From assembly GCA_905612295.1 (NCBI GenBank), contig CAJQRN010000007.1:1-64000 (forward strand): a stretch of 64,000 bases of DNA, read 5' to 3'. The position numbers were made by a program, and so were the translations under genes. The notes beneath the pieces were generated by a model, which did not search any database, was not told the DNA's origin, and was given only the letters and a program-made list of their open reading frames with translations. Positions 51,679 to 60,913 of this stretch are shown here, piece by piece. How positions within the stretch are numbered: the first letter of the stretch is position 1; each line of letters begins with the position of its first letter. This DNA comes from an uncultured Candidatus Nitrosopumilus sp. Its GTDB lineage: Archaea > Thermoproteota > Nitrososphaeria > Nitrososphaerales > Nitrosopumilaceae.

Positions 51679-52476
51679 TCACACATTCAAAGTAGTTTTC
51701 ATAGCATCAAATGCACCTGCAACAGTATGAACTTCTGAAACAGTATTTTTGACTTTGAATTTTTTTAATTCATCTGAAGTAAATGGTCCAATTGCAACTA
51801 CAGAAGATTTTGTAAGATTATCAAGCAATAGATCCATAGCATAGTCTTTAGACATTATTTCAAAAAATCCCCTAACAGAGGATGCACTGGTAAATAAAAT
51901 ACCATCGACTTTATTTTGAGAAAATAATTCTCTAAATCCATTCCATTGAGTAGTATCTCTAAAAGCACAAACATCATACAGATGAATTTCCAATACATCA
52001 ATTCCAATTTTAGAAAGTAATTCTTTTAGAAAAGGGGTTGATGCACCACTACGTGGAACAATAACCTTTTTTCCAACAGCATTAAGTTTTGTAAATTCTT
52101 CACCTACACCGACTGATGAAAAAATTGTAGGTTGATGATTTACTTTAATTCCCTCTGCCTCAAGTGTAAGAGATGTTTTAGGTCCAACAGACATTACAAT
52201 AGTATTAGCAACTGCCAATTGTAGTTTTTCAAGTTTTCCTAATTGTTTGGCAGTGTTAAATAATAATTTCACAGCTTTTGAACTCATAAAAACAGAATAG
52301 TCAGGATTGTATTTAGAAATAGATTCTAAAAACTCATCAACTATTTTTTCACCTTTACTTACTAATTCTATTGTAGGCAACGGAACAGCAGTAGCATTAT
52401 TATTTTTTGCAAGTGAAATAAATTCTGAAGCATCGTCTTCTGAACGGGTTATGGCAATAGTTTTTCCACTAAGCAT
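51679..52476 (-). CDS. hemD: Uroporphyrinogen-III synthase
   Basis: This is a 265-residue HemD that closes hydroxymethylbilane with ring D inversion. Conservation is low, as in all HemD, but SGKTIAITRSEDDASEF near the start, GPKTSLTLEAEGI, RDTTQWNGFRELF and DGILFTSASSVRGFFE match the two-domain family. I start it at the ATG that overlaps the cobA stop (TAATG); a GTG 9 nt upstream is the alternative. It is the last gene of the hemL-hemC-cobA-hemD operon, which supports the call. Confidence 0.85.
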   Translation of the reverse strand: MLSGKTIAITRSEDDASEFISLAKNNNATAVPLPTIELVSKGEKIVDEFLESISKYNPDYSVFMSSKAVKLLFNTAKQLGKLEKLQLAVANTIVMSVGPKTSLTLEAEGIKVNHQPTIFSSVGVGEEFTKLNAVGKKVIVPRSGASTPFLKELLSKIGIDVLEIHLYDVCAFRDTTQWNGFRELFSQNKVDGILFTSASSVRGFFEIMSKDYAMDLLLDNLTKSSVVAIGPFTSDELKKFKVKNTVSEVHTVAGAFDAMKTTLNV

Positions 52477-53216
52477 TATTTCCACCCAATAACATCAGAT
52501 AGATCAACCACCCTACCAATAATTATATTTGTAGGAGGAGTCATTTTATTTTCTTTAATTTTTTTTGCAATATTTGTAACATTTCCTTTTATCATTTTTT
52601 GTTGTGGAGTTGTTCCATTTTGAATTACAGCTACTGGCATTTTTTTATCCATGCCTCCCAAAATTAGTTGTTTACAAATAATATCAATTCTAGACAAACC
52701 CATCATTATAACAATAGTATCTACGGATTTTGCAAGATTTTTCCATTTAACAATTTCTTCTTTCTTTTCAGGATCTTCATGACCTGTAACAAAAACAACT
52801 GATGATGCATATTTTCTATGAGTTAAAGGAATTCCAGCATATGTTGCAGATCCAATTCCAGAAGTAATCCCAGGAACAATTTCATATTTTATTTTATGAT
52901 CTTTGAGAAATTCAGCTTCTTCACCACCACGTCCAAAAATAATCGGATCTCCACCTTTTAGTCTAACAACATGTTTGTTAGATTTTGCATATTCAACCAT
53001 TAAATCATTAGTACCTTTTTGATGAGTGGTGTCATCACCTACTGCACGCCCAACATAGACTTTTTTTGCAGTTTTAGGAATCATAGAAATAATTTTTTTA
53101 CTAACTAGTCTATCGTACAAAACAACATCAGCTTTTTCAATTAATTCAACAGCTCTTAGAGTAACTAATTTACTATCTCCAGGCCCCGCTCCAACAAGAT
53201 ATACTTTACCAGTCAT
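52476..53216 (-). CDS. cobA: Uroporphyrinogen-III C-methyltransferase (SUMT)
   Basis: This is a 246-residue SAM-dependent methyltransferase that methylates uroporphyrinogen III at C2 and C7 to give precorrin-2. VYLVGAGPGDSKLVTLRAVE is at the N-terminus, VVRLKGGDPIIFGRGGEEAEFL near residue 80, and GIPLTHRKYASSVVFVTGHE near residue 125. The ATG at 53216 overlaps the hemC stop (ATGA). An in-frame ATG at 53228 would add four residues. It lies between hemC and hemD. It commits the pathway to siroheme, cobalamin and the alternative haem route. Confidence 0.92.
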   Translation of the reverse strand: MTGKVYLVGAGPGDSKLVTLRAVELIEKADVVLYDRLVSKKIISMIPKTAKKVYVGRAVGDDTTHQKGTNDLMVEYAKSNKHVVRLKGGDPIIFGRGGEEAEFLKDHKIKYEIVPGITSGIGSATYAGIPLTHRKYASSVVFVTGHEDPEKKEEIVKWKNLAKSVDTIVIMMGLSRIDIICKQLILGGMDKKMPVAVIQNGTTPQQKMIKGNVTNIAKKIKENKMTPPTNIIIGRVVDLSDVIGWK

Positions 53217-54148
53217 GTCGTATTCCATTCATCTACTTTCTCCCTCCAATTTAATGCAAGATCATTAATTCCCTTACTACGCAATTCCTCACCAACTAAT
53301 TTACCCAATAATTTTGGGTTATCCTTATCACCAGAGTGGGTTACCTGTAGAGATTGTTCACCATCAACAGAAAATGCATATACAGTTAATGTCATTTTAG
53401 AGCCGTCTGATGTTGCATATGCACCCAAAGGAAATCTACAACCAGAATCAATAAAATCAGATAAAGCACGTTCAGCCTCAATTTCCAATCGAGTATCAGG
53501 GTCTTCAATTTTTTTTAGCATTTCAATTGTTTGAGAATCATCAATCCGTGCAACGATTGCAATAGCACCTTGACCAGGTGAAGGAGAGAAATCTTCAGTA
53601 GATAAAGAAGTAAATTTTACATCAACTCCCAATCTAGAAATTCCTGCATGTGCAAGAACTATAGCATCATAATTATCTCCAGATATTTTTTTAATTCTAG
53701 TTTCAATATTGCCTCGAATAGATTTTACAGTAACATCAGATCTTTTTCGTCTAATCTGAACAGCACGTCTTAAAGAACTAGTTCCAATTACAGAGTTAGG
53801 TTTAATGTTATCTAAGGATGAACCATCAGATGAAATAAACACATCATTTACTATTTCACGTTTTGGAACTGATGCAATTATAAGATTATCATCTAATTGA
53901 GAAGGAACATCTTTTAGACTATGTACTGCAAAATCAATTTCTTTTTCTGCAACGGCTTTATCAATTTCTTTTTCAAAAATTCCTTTTTGATCAATAGTGA
54001 ATAAAGGTCTTGTATCAGTGTCACCCTTAGTAGTAATTGGTTTAATTTCATATTCACAATCAGGATTAACTTTTTTTAATTCTGAAATAACCCAATTAGT
54101 TTGAGCCATAGATAATTTACTACCCCTTGCACCAACTACATACTTCAA
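53213..54148 (-). CDS. hemC: Hydroxymethylbilane synthase
   Basis: This is a 311-residue porphobilinogen deaminase. It has VVGARGSKLSMAQTNWVI at the start, FAVHSLKDVPSQLDD near residue 75, GTSSLRRAVQIRRKR near residue 120, and DSGCRFPLGAYA near residue 232 with the Cys that binds the dipyrromethane cofactor. It polymerises four porphobilinogens. It overlaps hemL and cobA by 4 nt each. Length is standard, and all key residues are present. Confidence 0.95.
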   Translation of the reverse strand: MKYVVGARGSKLSMAQTNWVISELKKVNPDCEYEIKPITTKGDTDTRPLFTIDQKGIFEKEIDKAVAEKEIDFAVHSLKDVPSQLDDNLIIASVPKREIVNDVFISSDGSSLDNIKPNSVIGTSSLRRAVQIRRKRSDVTVKSIRGNIETRIKKISGDNYDAIVLAHAGISRLGVDVKFTSLSTEDFSPSPGQGAIAIVARIDDSQTIEMLKKIEDPDTRLEIEAERALSDFIDSGCRFPLGAYATSDGSKMTLTVYAFSVDGEQSLQVTHSGDKDNPKLLGKLVGEELRSKGINDLALNWREKVDEWNTT

Positions 54149-55422
54149 TTTTTCACCGACTTTAATGCAGTATGATATGCATCTAATGTTTTGTTTAAAT
54201 CATTTTCAGAATGAGCATCAGATAAAAAAACGACTTCAAATTGAGAAGGAGGAATAAAAATACCCTCTTTAAGTAAAGTTTTAAATAATTTTTGAAATTT
54301 TTCACCATTTGCCTTTTTTGATGTTTTGTAGTCAGTTACAGGCGTATTTGTAAAGAAAATCTGAAACATTGAAGCTGTAAAATTAATTTGGTGAGGGATT
54401 TTCATATCAGTTGCCATATCATCCAACGCTGTAGAAAATAGTAAATTGAATCTCTCAAGTTTTGAATAAAGTTTGTTTTTTATTTTATTTATTGTCTTAA
54501 TAGAACTAATTGCAGCACTAACAGATATAGGATTTCCAGCAAAAGTACTTGCCTGGTAAACTTTTCCGGCTGGAGAAAGTAAATCCATAATTTCTTTTTT
54601 ACCACCAACAGCAGATATTACAAATCCATTACTCAAAGATTTGGCCAAAGTTGTAATATCAGGTTTAATACCAAAATGTTCTTGTGCGCCACCTGGAGAT
54701 ACTCTAAAGCCAGTAACAACCTCATCAAAAATTAACGGAATATTATTTTCTTTAGTAATTTTTCTTAAATCAGAAAGGAAATTTTTTTCAGGTAAAATTA
54801 ATCCCATGTTAGCTAAAATTGGTTCAACAATAACACCAGCAATATCTTTATTTTTTGAAATTGTTTTTTGTAAATCTTCAATATTGTTATACTCAACAAC
54901 TAATGTATTCTTGGAGACTTCATCTAATCCACCATCAGATACAGAAATGCCATTATGAGCTGAACCAGAACCTGCTTTAACTAAAACAGAATCATGTGCA
55001 CCATGGTAGCATCCTTCAAATTTAATAATTTTTTTCTTTTTTGTAAAACCACGTGCTAATCTAATAGCAGTCATCGTTGCTTCACCGCCAGTATTCATTA
55101 AACGTACTTTATCCATAGAAGGAAAATTCCCAATAATTAATTTGGATAATTCAATTTCAGATGCAGATGGAGTACAATACAAAGTTCCTTTTGAAAGTTG
55201 TTTAGTTACAGAACTAATGATTTCTTTTCGTCTATGGCCTAAAAGCAACGCACCATATGCATTACAAAAATCAATGTAACGCTTGTTATCTTCATCCCAA
55301 ATATATGCACCATTTGCTTTTTTTGTAAAAAATGGATAAGGATCAAAATAACGGACAGGGCTATTGACACCTGAAGGAATCACTTTTTTTGAATCATTGA
55401 ATAGTTTTCGTGACACAGACAT
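54145..55422 (-). CDS. hemL: Glutamate-1-semialdehyde 2,1-aminomutase
   Basis: This is a 425-residue PLP enzyme that converts glutamate-1-semialdehyde to 5-aminolevulinate. It has RLMNTGGEATMTAIRLARGF, FEGCYHGAHDS near residue 140, LIFDEVVTGFRVSPGGAQEHFG near residue 235, and the PLP lysine in TTLAKSLSNGFVISAVGG. The C-terminal SVSAAISSIK follows. It is the first gene of the haem cluster, and its stop overlaps the hemC start. It uses the product of HemA (37837). Confidence 0.94.
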   Translation of the reverse strand: MSVSRKLFNDSKKVIPSGVNSPVRYFDPYPFFTKKANGAYIWDEDNKRYIDFCNAYGALLLGHRRKEIISSVTKQLSKGTLYCTPSASEIELSKLIIGNFPSMDKVRLMNTGGEATMTAIRLARGFTKKKKIIKFEGCYHGAHDSVLVKAGSGSAHNGISVSDGGLDEVSKNTLVVEYNNIEDLQKTISKNKDIAGVIVEPILANMGLILPEKNFLSDLRKITKENNIPLIFDEVVTGFRVSPGGAQEHFGIKPDITTLAKSLSNGFVISAVGGKKEIMDLLSPAGKVYQASTFAGNPISVSAAISSIKTINKIKNKLYSKLERFNLLFSTALDDMATDMKIPHQINFTASMFQIFFTNTPVTDYKTSKKANGEKFQKLFKTLLKEGIFIPPSQFEVVFLSDAHSENDLNKTLDAYHTALKSVKN

Positions 55423-55489
55423 ACTCAGTCTACAATATGCTCATTATTATTCCTAATTTGACCTCTTTGGGCTTGAAATTTACCCCAAA

Positions 55490-55850
55490 ATGGAAATACT
55501 ACAATCAGAGGTTCAACAAAGGATGTACTCCAATATAGATACAAATTATCAAAAGTTTAGGCGATAATACGAAAGTAAGGGCTCTAGTAGGATTCACAGA
55601 TGCATCAGAAATAAAAGCCAAAAATAAAATATTTAATTTCATAATTCAGTTAATTTTAACTCCACTAAATCATCGTAAGCCCTTTGCGTATACAGCATAA
55701 AAAATAACATCCACCAACATTACACAAGCTAAAATATCTACTGAAAATATTAAGAAGATTGAAAAAAAAGCATTGTATGTGATTTCAAGTAATCAATTAT
55801 TAGAATTAATAACAAAGATTACAAAAATATTAAAAGAAATTTCAAATTAA
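55490..55850 (+). pseudogene. Decayed ORF with a frameshift and a stop codon
   Basis: The 448-bp gap between hemL and the PII-like gene carries traces of one protein. An ATG at 55490 opens 25 codons (MEILQSEVQQRMYS...). Then the frame shifts to one open from 55539, which runs 53 codons (including DNTKVRALVGFTDASEIK) to a TAA at 55698. It continues in the same frame for 49 more codons (ITQAKISTENIKKIEKK to LKEISN) to a TAA at 55848. The protein-like composition on both sides of the breaks suggests a broken gene. Its family is not recognised. Noncoding AT-rich DNA is the alternative. Confidence 0.45.
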
Positions 55851-55870
55851 AGTTTAGATAAAAATAGTTG

Positions 55871-56173
55871 TTAAAATTTTTCAGTACGTAATACGCCAAT
55901 ATCACTAACATAAAGTACAATAGCAAAATTTGCAAATAAGGTTCTAGAAACTTCCTCAACAATGTCCTGTAACTTTTCTTCACGTAAAATTATTTCAATT
56001 TTAACATTTTTTTCATTTGTCAAACCCTGACTACGTAGTCCACGTGCACCGTTGCCATTTACTTCATAAGTTGTATAACCAGTAATTTCATGCTTAGTTA
56101 GAATTTCTATAATATTTTTTTGTGCTAGAATTTCACAAGTAATTGTAAGTAACTTTACAGGATAAAGTTTCAT
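55871..56173 (-). CDS. PII-like signalling protein, SbtB-type
   Basis: This is a 100-residue PII-like protein beginning KLYPVKLLTITCEILAQKNI. It has EITGYTTYEVNGNGARGLRS in the T-loop region and KIEIILREEKLQDIVEEV and AIVLYVSDIGVLRTEKF in the C-terminal half. SbtB proteins bind adenine nucleotides, including cAMP, and restrain the bicarbonate transporter SbtA. It is coupled to the transporter gene (4-nt overlap), as in cyanobacterial SbtAB. The T-loop lacks the uridylylation Tyr of GlnB. The regulatory ligand is not visible from sequence. Confidence 0.85.
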   Translation of the reverse strand: MKLYPVKLLTITCEILAQKNIIEILTKHEITGYTTYEVNGNGARGLRSQGLTNEKNVKIEIILREEKLQDIVEEVSRTLFANFAIVLYVSDIGVLRTEKF

Positions 56174-57255
56174 ATTAGATCCTTCAATGAATAATGGAAT
56201 AAGTCTATCGATCCTTCAGGATCATGTAGTAATGAAGATACTGCAAACATGATTGGTAGTAATACAATGATATTGTAAGGGAAAGTAATTCCCAATGCAG
56301 ATGTAATGTAAAGACTAGGATTAGCTTGTGGAATTGCATTACGTAAAACAGCTGGAGCTGCAATAAAGGAAGCACTGGCTAAAAGAAGTCCAAACATAAC
56401 GGATCCCCCCATACTAAGACCTATCAAAGTAGCCACAACAACTCCAATAATTCCATTAAAAGTAGGCATGATTATAGAAAATGAAATAAGAAAAATGCCA
56501 ACTTTTTTGAGATCATCCAATCTCTGACCCGCAATAATTCCCATTTCAATCATAAAAATTACAATTGCTCCTGTAAACAAATCATCAAAAACAATTTTGA
56601 TAGGACCAAATCCTTCTTTACCAATAATATATCCAATCACGATACTACCAAGTAAAATAACTATAGCTTTACCAGTAACGGATTCACGCAGTATTTTAGA
56701 AAGTTTTATTTTTGTTTCGTTTAATCCGACATCGATATCAGATTTAGAATCATTAGTGAAAGATTGTTTTTTAGCATTAATCTGTTTAGATACGGCCATA
56801 TTTGTCAAAAAGATTGCCAAGATAAATGCAACAGGTTCTAAAACTGCCAAAACAGCTGCAAGGTAACCTTCAGATGTCACTCCCTGATTTTTAAGAAAAG
56901 ATAATCCAACTGAAAAAGTTACAGCACCAACTGCACCATAAGTAGATGCTAATGCATAAGAGTCAAAAATATTGAATTTTCCTAATTTACGTAAAATTTG
57001 ATAATGGTTTAATGTAAACAATAATGAAAGTCCAATTGCAACCAACATAGGAACAAGCATATTTTCAAATCCAGTAGTTCTCATTTGGATTCCACCATGA
57101 AGTCCAATTGCTGCAAGAAGATAGATTGGTAAAAATTCAGATATTGCCTGTGGAATTTTTAAATCAGATTTTATTCTTGCTGCAATTATTCCAAATAGAA
57201 AAAATAGAACTATCGGCGTAAGAAGATTCGATTGGATTAATTGTAAAATATCCAT
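56170..57255 (-). CDS. Sodium-dependent bicarbonate transporter, SbtA family
   Basis: This is a 361-residue membrane protein with about ten transmembrane helices in two inverted halves. It matches the SbtA (DUF897) family: the opening PIVLFFLFGIIAARIKSDLK, IYLLAAIGLHGGIQ, ASTYGAVGAVTFSVGLSFL near residue 105, and ASASFIAAPAVLRNAIPQANP in the second half. It probably imports bicarbonate with sodium. It is paired with an SbtB-like PII. In a 3-hydroxypropionate/4-hydroxybutyrate autotroph, bicarbonate is the direct substrate of acetyl-CoA carboxylase, which gives a clear use. Confidence 0.85.
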   Translation of the reverse strand: MDILQLIQSNLLTPIVLFFLFGIIAARIKSDLKIPQAISEFLPIYLLAAIGLHGGIQMRTTGFENMLVPMLVAIGLSLLFTLNHYQILRKLGKFNIFDSYALASTYGAVGAVTFSVGLSFLKNQGVTSEGYLAAVLAVLEPVAFILAIFLTNMAVSKQINAKKQSFTNDSKSDIDVGLNETKIKLSKILRESVTGKAIVILLGSIVIGYIIGKEGFGPIKIVFDDLFTGAIVIFMIEMGIIAGQRLDDLKKVGIFLISFSIIMPTFNGIIGVVVATLIGLSMGGSVMFGLLLASASFIAAPAVLRNAIPQANPSLYITSALGITFPYNIIVLLPIMFAVSSLLHDPEGSIDLFHYSLKDLI

Positions 57256-57301
57256 TAGTAATATCTGAGAAAAAAATTCCTGAAATAAAAATCAATGTAA
57301 G

Positions 57302-58288
57302 TTAGACAAAAAGATGAATTAGATAAGTAAATCCAATTCCCATCCCAGCTGCACCAGGGATCGTGATTATCCATGAGAAAACAATTTGTCTGCTAACCCT
57401 CCATCTTACAGCTAGTTTTCTCCTAGCAGCGCCTGCACCCATAATTGTACCTGTGATAGCATGAGTGGTACTTGCAGGTATTCCAAATATTGCAAAAGCT
57501 GCAAGCATTAAACCCCCACCGGTTTCTGCTGCAAATCCCTGATATGGTCGAAGTCGGGTGATTTTGACTCCCAATGTTTTGATTACTTTGTATCCGCCAA
57601 AGAAAGTACCCAATCCCATTGCACTTGCTGCAGCAAAAATTACCCAAAGAGGTATTTCAAATTCGGGTATCAATCCAGCTGAAAATAAAATTAAAGCAAT
57701 AATACCCATAGTTTTTTGGCCGTCATTTGCACCATGAGTCAGAGCAAACCATGCGGATGAAACAATTTGTAATTTACCAAATATTTTATTTACAGGTGCA
57801 GGTTTGCGTTTTGCAAATATGGTAATTATTAAGCCAGTTAACAAAAGACCAACAACCATTCCACCAATTGGAGCAATTACAATTCCTGCAAAAACTTTAG
57901 TTAATCCACCATAAACTAATTTTTCAAATCCTAATCCTGCAATTCCCGCACCCATTATTCCACCCACTAAAGAATGGCTGTTAGAAATTGGTAATCCAAA
58001 ATAAGTACAAAGTGTACTCCATCCAATGGCACCTGCCAATCCACCTACAATTATGTATACTGTAATGTCATCTGGACTTACAATTCCTTTTGCAATGGTT
58101 GTTGCAACTGCAACTCCAAAAACAAATGGACCGATGAAATTCATTGCAGCGGATAAACCTACGGCATGAATTGGTTTTAAAACACGAGTTCCAATTACAG
58201 TGGCAACAGAATTTGCAGAATCATTAAATCCATTTACAAAATCAAAGATTAATGCTACAATAATTGCACCTATTGCTATCTCTAACAT
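57302..58288 (-). CDS. PiT-family inorganic phosphate permease
   Basis: This is a 328-residue membrane protein of the PiT family, with eight to ten helices. The two repeated motifs are visible: FDFVNGFNDSANSVATVIGTRV near residue 18 (GFNDXAN) and SAWFALTHGANDGQKTMGI near residue 188 (HGANDXQ). It imports phosphate or metal-phosphate using a proton or sodium gradient. The DUF47 gene 10 nt upstream is its common partner. The enzyme-like C-terminus is missing, as expected. Confidence 0.93.
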   Translation of the reverse strand: MLEIAIGAIIVALIFDFVNGFNDSANSVATVIGTRVLKPIHAVGLSAAMNFIGPFVFGVAVATTIAKGIVSPDDITVYIIVGGLAGAIGWSTLCTYFGLPISNSHSLVGGIMGAGIAGLGFEKLVYGGLTKVFAGIVIAPIGGMVVGLLLTGLIITIFAKRKPAPVNKIFGKLQIVSSAWFALTHGANDGQKTMGIIALILFSAGLIPEFEIPLWVIFAAASAMGLGTFFGGYKVIKTLGVKITRLRPYQGFAAETGGGLMLAAFAIFGIPASTTHAITGTIMGAGAARRKLAVRWRVSRQIVFSWIITIPGAAGMGIGFTYLIHLFV

Positions 58289-58297
58289 TCAATCATC

Positions 58298-58927
58298 TCA
58301 AGTATATTTCAAAACAATATCTTCAATAACATCAGATACATCTACACATCTGTCAGATGCAGTTTCCATTGTCTCATAGATATCTTTTAGTTTGATGATT
58401 TTAATTGCATCATCACTTTCAAATAATTCTCTAATTGCTTCTCTATACAAATCATCTACAGCGTGTTCTATATCACTAGTATTTCGACAATGCTGAATCA
58501 TATCTTTAGGATCCTTAATTCGTTGTAATTTTGAAATCATGTATTCAACTTCTTTGGTGGCCTTGACTAACTCAATTGCCATTTCTTTGCAATATGGAGG
58601 AGGAGAAGTAATTTTGTAACTATACACTCTAGCAGCAATACCATCCATGAAATCAATTACATCATCTACTTTTGATGCAATTCTTTGCATATCTTCACGA
58701 TCTAGAGGCGTAATGAACGTTTTATTTAATTCTGAAAATATATCTCTCGTTAAAACATCTGCTTCTGTTTCTAATTGATGAATTTTTGCTGCTTGTTCAG
58801 CATTTGTAAGATCGTCAAATAAAACCACTACAGCTTCAGAAGTTTCAACTGCTTTTTTTGCTAAATTGTCTAAAATTGTTAAAAGTTCTTTTTCATTGGA
58901 TTTAAGCCACGATAGCCATTGTACCAT
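58298..58927 (-). CDS. DUF47/PhoU-like partner of the phosphate permease
   Basis: This is a 209-residue all-helical DUF47 protein related to PhoU. The family sequence is seen in HQLETEADVLTRDIFSELNK and REDMQRIASKVDDVIDFMDG, with metal-binding Glu/Asp residues. The C-terminal RCVDVSDVIEDIVLKYT is typical. Such proteins control the adjacent PiT permease (start 10 nt downstream). They act in the cytosol at the membrane. Length is normal. Confidence 0.9.
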   Translation of the reverse strand: MVQWLSWLKSNEKELLTILDNLAKKAVETSEAVVVLFDDLTNAEQAAKIHQLETEADVLTRDIFSELNKTFITPLDREDMQRIASKVDDVIDFMDGIAARVYSYKITSPPPYCKEMAIELVKATKEVEYMISKLQRIKDPKDMIQHCRNTSDIEHAVDDLYREAIRELFESDDAIKIIKLKDIYETMETASDRCVDVSDVIEDIVLKYT

Positions 58928-59038
58928 AATAACATCAAGGACATTTTGAAATTAAGGTTCATCCTCATAAAGTATATTGTTCTATATAGAGACAGTTGAT
59001 CGCAAATATTTTTGTTTGAGAGTATTTTGGAAAAAAAA

Positions 59039-59824
59039 TTAAAATGGTTTGTTTACTTCTCGAGTAAACACGTAACTTGTAATGGCCACCATTGTAATTA
59101 CAAATGCAAATAGCACAACAATACTGATCCATATAGGAACACCACCTTCAGAAACACCAGTCATTAATTCTCTAACCAGTAAAACAGTATAGGTAACAGG
59201 ATTTAATTTTGCAATTACTGCAAGCCAGTTTGGCAATAATTCTAATGGGAATAATGCAGGGCTTAACATGAATAATGGCATACCAAGTAAATTTATCATA
59301 CCCCAAAAAGTTTCTTGAGACTTTGCAGTTGCTGCAAGACTGACAGATATTCCAGAAAAACCCAGTGAGAATAAAATGACAATCCCCATTATTGGAATAA
59401 TCATTAATGGGTTTGGGAATGTAACACCAATTGCTAAAGCAATTCCAATAATCAAACTTGCTTGTAATGCAGCAATTAAAGAAATAGAAGCCATTTTTCC
59501 CAAAGCAATTGCAGAACGTGAAATTGGAGAAGTCAATGCCTTATTCATAAAACCGTATCTTCTATCCCAAAGTGTGTTAACTCCACCAAAAATACTTGTA
59601 AAAATTGCAGTCAAGATGATAACACCAGGAGCCATAAATTCAATATATTCACCTTCAAATCCTACAGATTGAATTAATGGTTGAGTTTCTGAAAAAATAT
59701 TTCCAACTACAATGATCCAAATAGCAGGTTGAATTAATCTAATTAAAACACCACTTCTAGACTTTTTGTATCTCTTTAACTCACGCCAAAAAATCGTATA
59801 TGTGTCATACATGATACTATTCAT
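59039..59824 (-). CDS. ABC-2 type transporter permease
   Basis: This is a 261-residue permease with six membrane helices and the ABC-2 conserved segment GVNTLWDRRYGFMNKALTSP near residue 95, followed by SLAATAKSQETFWGMINLLG near residue 165. It overlaps the ATPase gene by 4 nt. The pair resembles DrrAB/NodIJ-type exporters of lipids, drugs or polysaccharides. The substrate is unknown. The N-terminal basic stretch (WRELKRYKKSRSG) lies in the cytosol. Confidence 0.88.
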   Translation of the reverse strand: MNSIMYDTYTIFWRELKRYKKSRSGVLIRLIQPAIWIIVVGNIFSETQPLIQSVGFEGEYIEFMAPGVIILTAIFTSIFGGVNTLWDRRYGFMNKALTSPISRSAIALGKMASISLIAALQASLIIGIALAIGVTFPNPLMIIPIMGIVILFSLGFSGISVSLAATAKSQETFWGMINLLGMPLFMLSPALFPLELLPNWLAVIAKLNPVTYTVLLVRELMTGVSEGGVPIWISIVVLFAFVITMVAITSYVFTREVNKPF

Positions 59825-60840
59825 GCCCTCAACCTCTTCATTTTTGCATGTTCAATTTTTCGATTAAACTTTGACTTGTCATCTCTAATTTCATGTCCAG
59901 TGTAAGAAATGAAAACATCATCTAGTGTAGGTTGTGTTAGAGATAAGGTAACAATTTTAATTCCAAGATCAGATGAAATTTGAAAAATTTTTGGAATAAC
60001 TTCTGTTCCATTTGAGGTGAAAAGAATTAATTTTAAATTCTCCTCATTAATTTTTTTGATAAATTCAATCTTTTTTAATTCTGCTAAAAATAAATCATGG
60101 TTACTATTATTTTCTACAACTAGTGAAATAATTTCATTACCCAAAGCATTTTTCATATTTTCAGGAGAATCAATAACTTGAATCTTGCCACCATCTATAA
60201 TTCCAATTCGGTCACATAGGTTATCTGCCTCTTCCATATAGTGAGTAGTAAGAAAAATAGTCATGTCAAATTCAGTGTGAATTTTTTTAATATATTGCCA
60301 AATTTTTCTTCTAGTTTGAATATCTAATCCAACAGTAGGTTCATCAAGGAACAAGACTTTGGGGTGATGCAAAAGCCCTCCAGCAATATCTAATCTTTTT
60401 CTCATACCGCCAGAATATGTAACGACAGCTTGATGTTGTTTATCTGAAAGTTCAATTAAATCTAAAACTTCATCAATTCTTTTGTTAATTTCATTTTTTG
60501 GAATATGATTTAATTTTGATTGTAGTAATAGATTTTCACGGCCAGTTAGATATTCATCAACTGTGGTTTCTTGTTGAACAAATCCAATATTCTCCCTAAC
60601 ATGTTTGGCATCTTTCATCACATCAAAACCTGCAATCAAAGCTTTTCCAGATGTGGGTTTTAGTAAAGTAGTAAAGATCATCATTGTCGTACTTTTTCCA
60701 GCACCATTAGGTCCCAAAAATCCAAAAATTTCCCCTTTTTTTACTGAAAAAGAAACATCATTTACTGCAACTAGATCTCCAAAGGATTTGGTGAGAGATT
60801 TTGTTTCAATAGAATACAATAATTCGATTCCCTCTGGCAA
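59821..60840 (-). CDS. ABC transporter ATP-binding protein (DrrA/CcmA-like)
   Basis: This is a 339-residue ATPase. Walker A is FGFLGPNGAGKSTTMMIF near residue 40, followed by the Q-loop GFVQQETTVDEYLTGREN, the signature SGGMRKRLDIAGGL, Walker B VLFLDEPTVGLD and the switch His in TTHYMEEADNL. The last 90 residues are the extra domain of DrrA-like exporters. The longest frame starts at TTG (60840); a TTG at 60819 would also fit. It is cotranscribed with the ABC-2 permease. Confidence 0.9.
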   Translation of the reverse strand: MPEGIELLYSIETKSLTKSFGDLVAVNDVSFSVKKGEIFGFLGPNGAGKSTTMMIFTTLLKPTSGKALIAGFDVMKDAKHVRENIGFVQQETTVDEYLTGRENLLLQSKLNHIPKNEINKRIDEVLDLIELSDKQHQAVVTYSGGMRKRLDIAGGLLHHPKVLFLDEPTVGLDIQTRRKIWQYIKKIHTEFDMTIFLTTHYMEEADNLCDRIGIIDGGKIQVIDSPENMKNALGNEIISLVVENNSNHDLFLAELKKIEFIKKINEENLKLILFTSNGTEVIPKIFQISSDLGIKIVTLSLTQPTLDDVFISYTGHEIRDDKSKFNRKIEHAKMKRLRA

Positions 60841-60913
60841 TTATAAATTGCTAAGTATTAGATCAGAAACTAATCATAAAAAATTTAAAAAGAGTATTTT
60901 GGGAACAAAATAC

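Noticed and set aside
57423-57647. Asn/Cys/Tyr-rich minus-strand frame inside the phosphate permease
   Set aside because: It is an out-of-frame shadow of a clear PiT-family gene.
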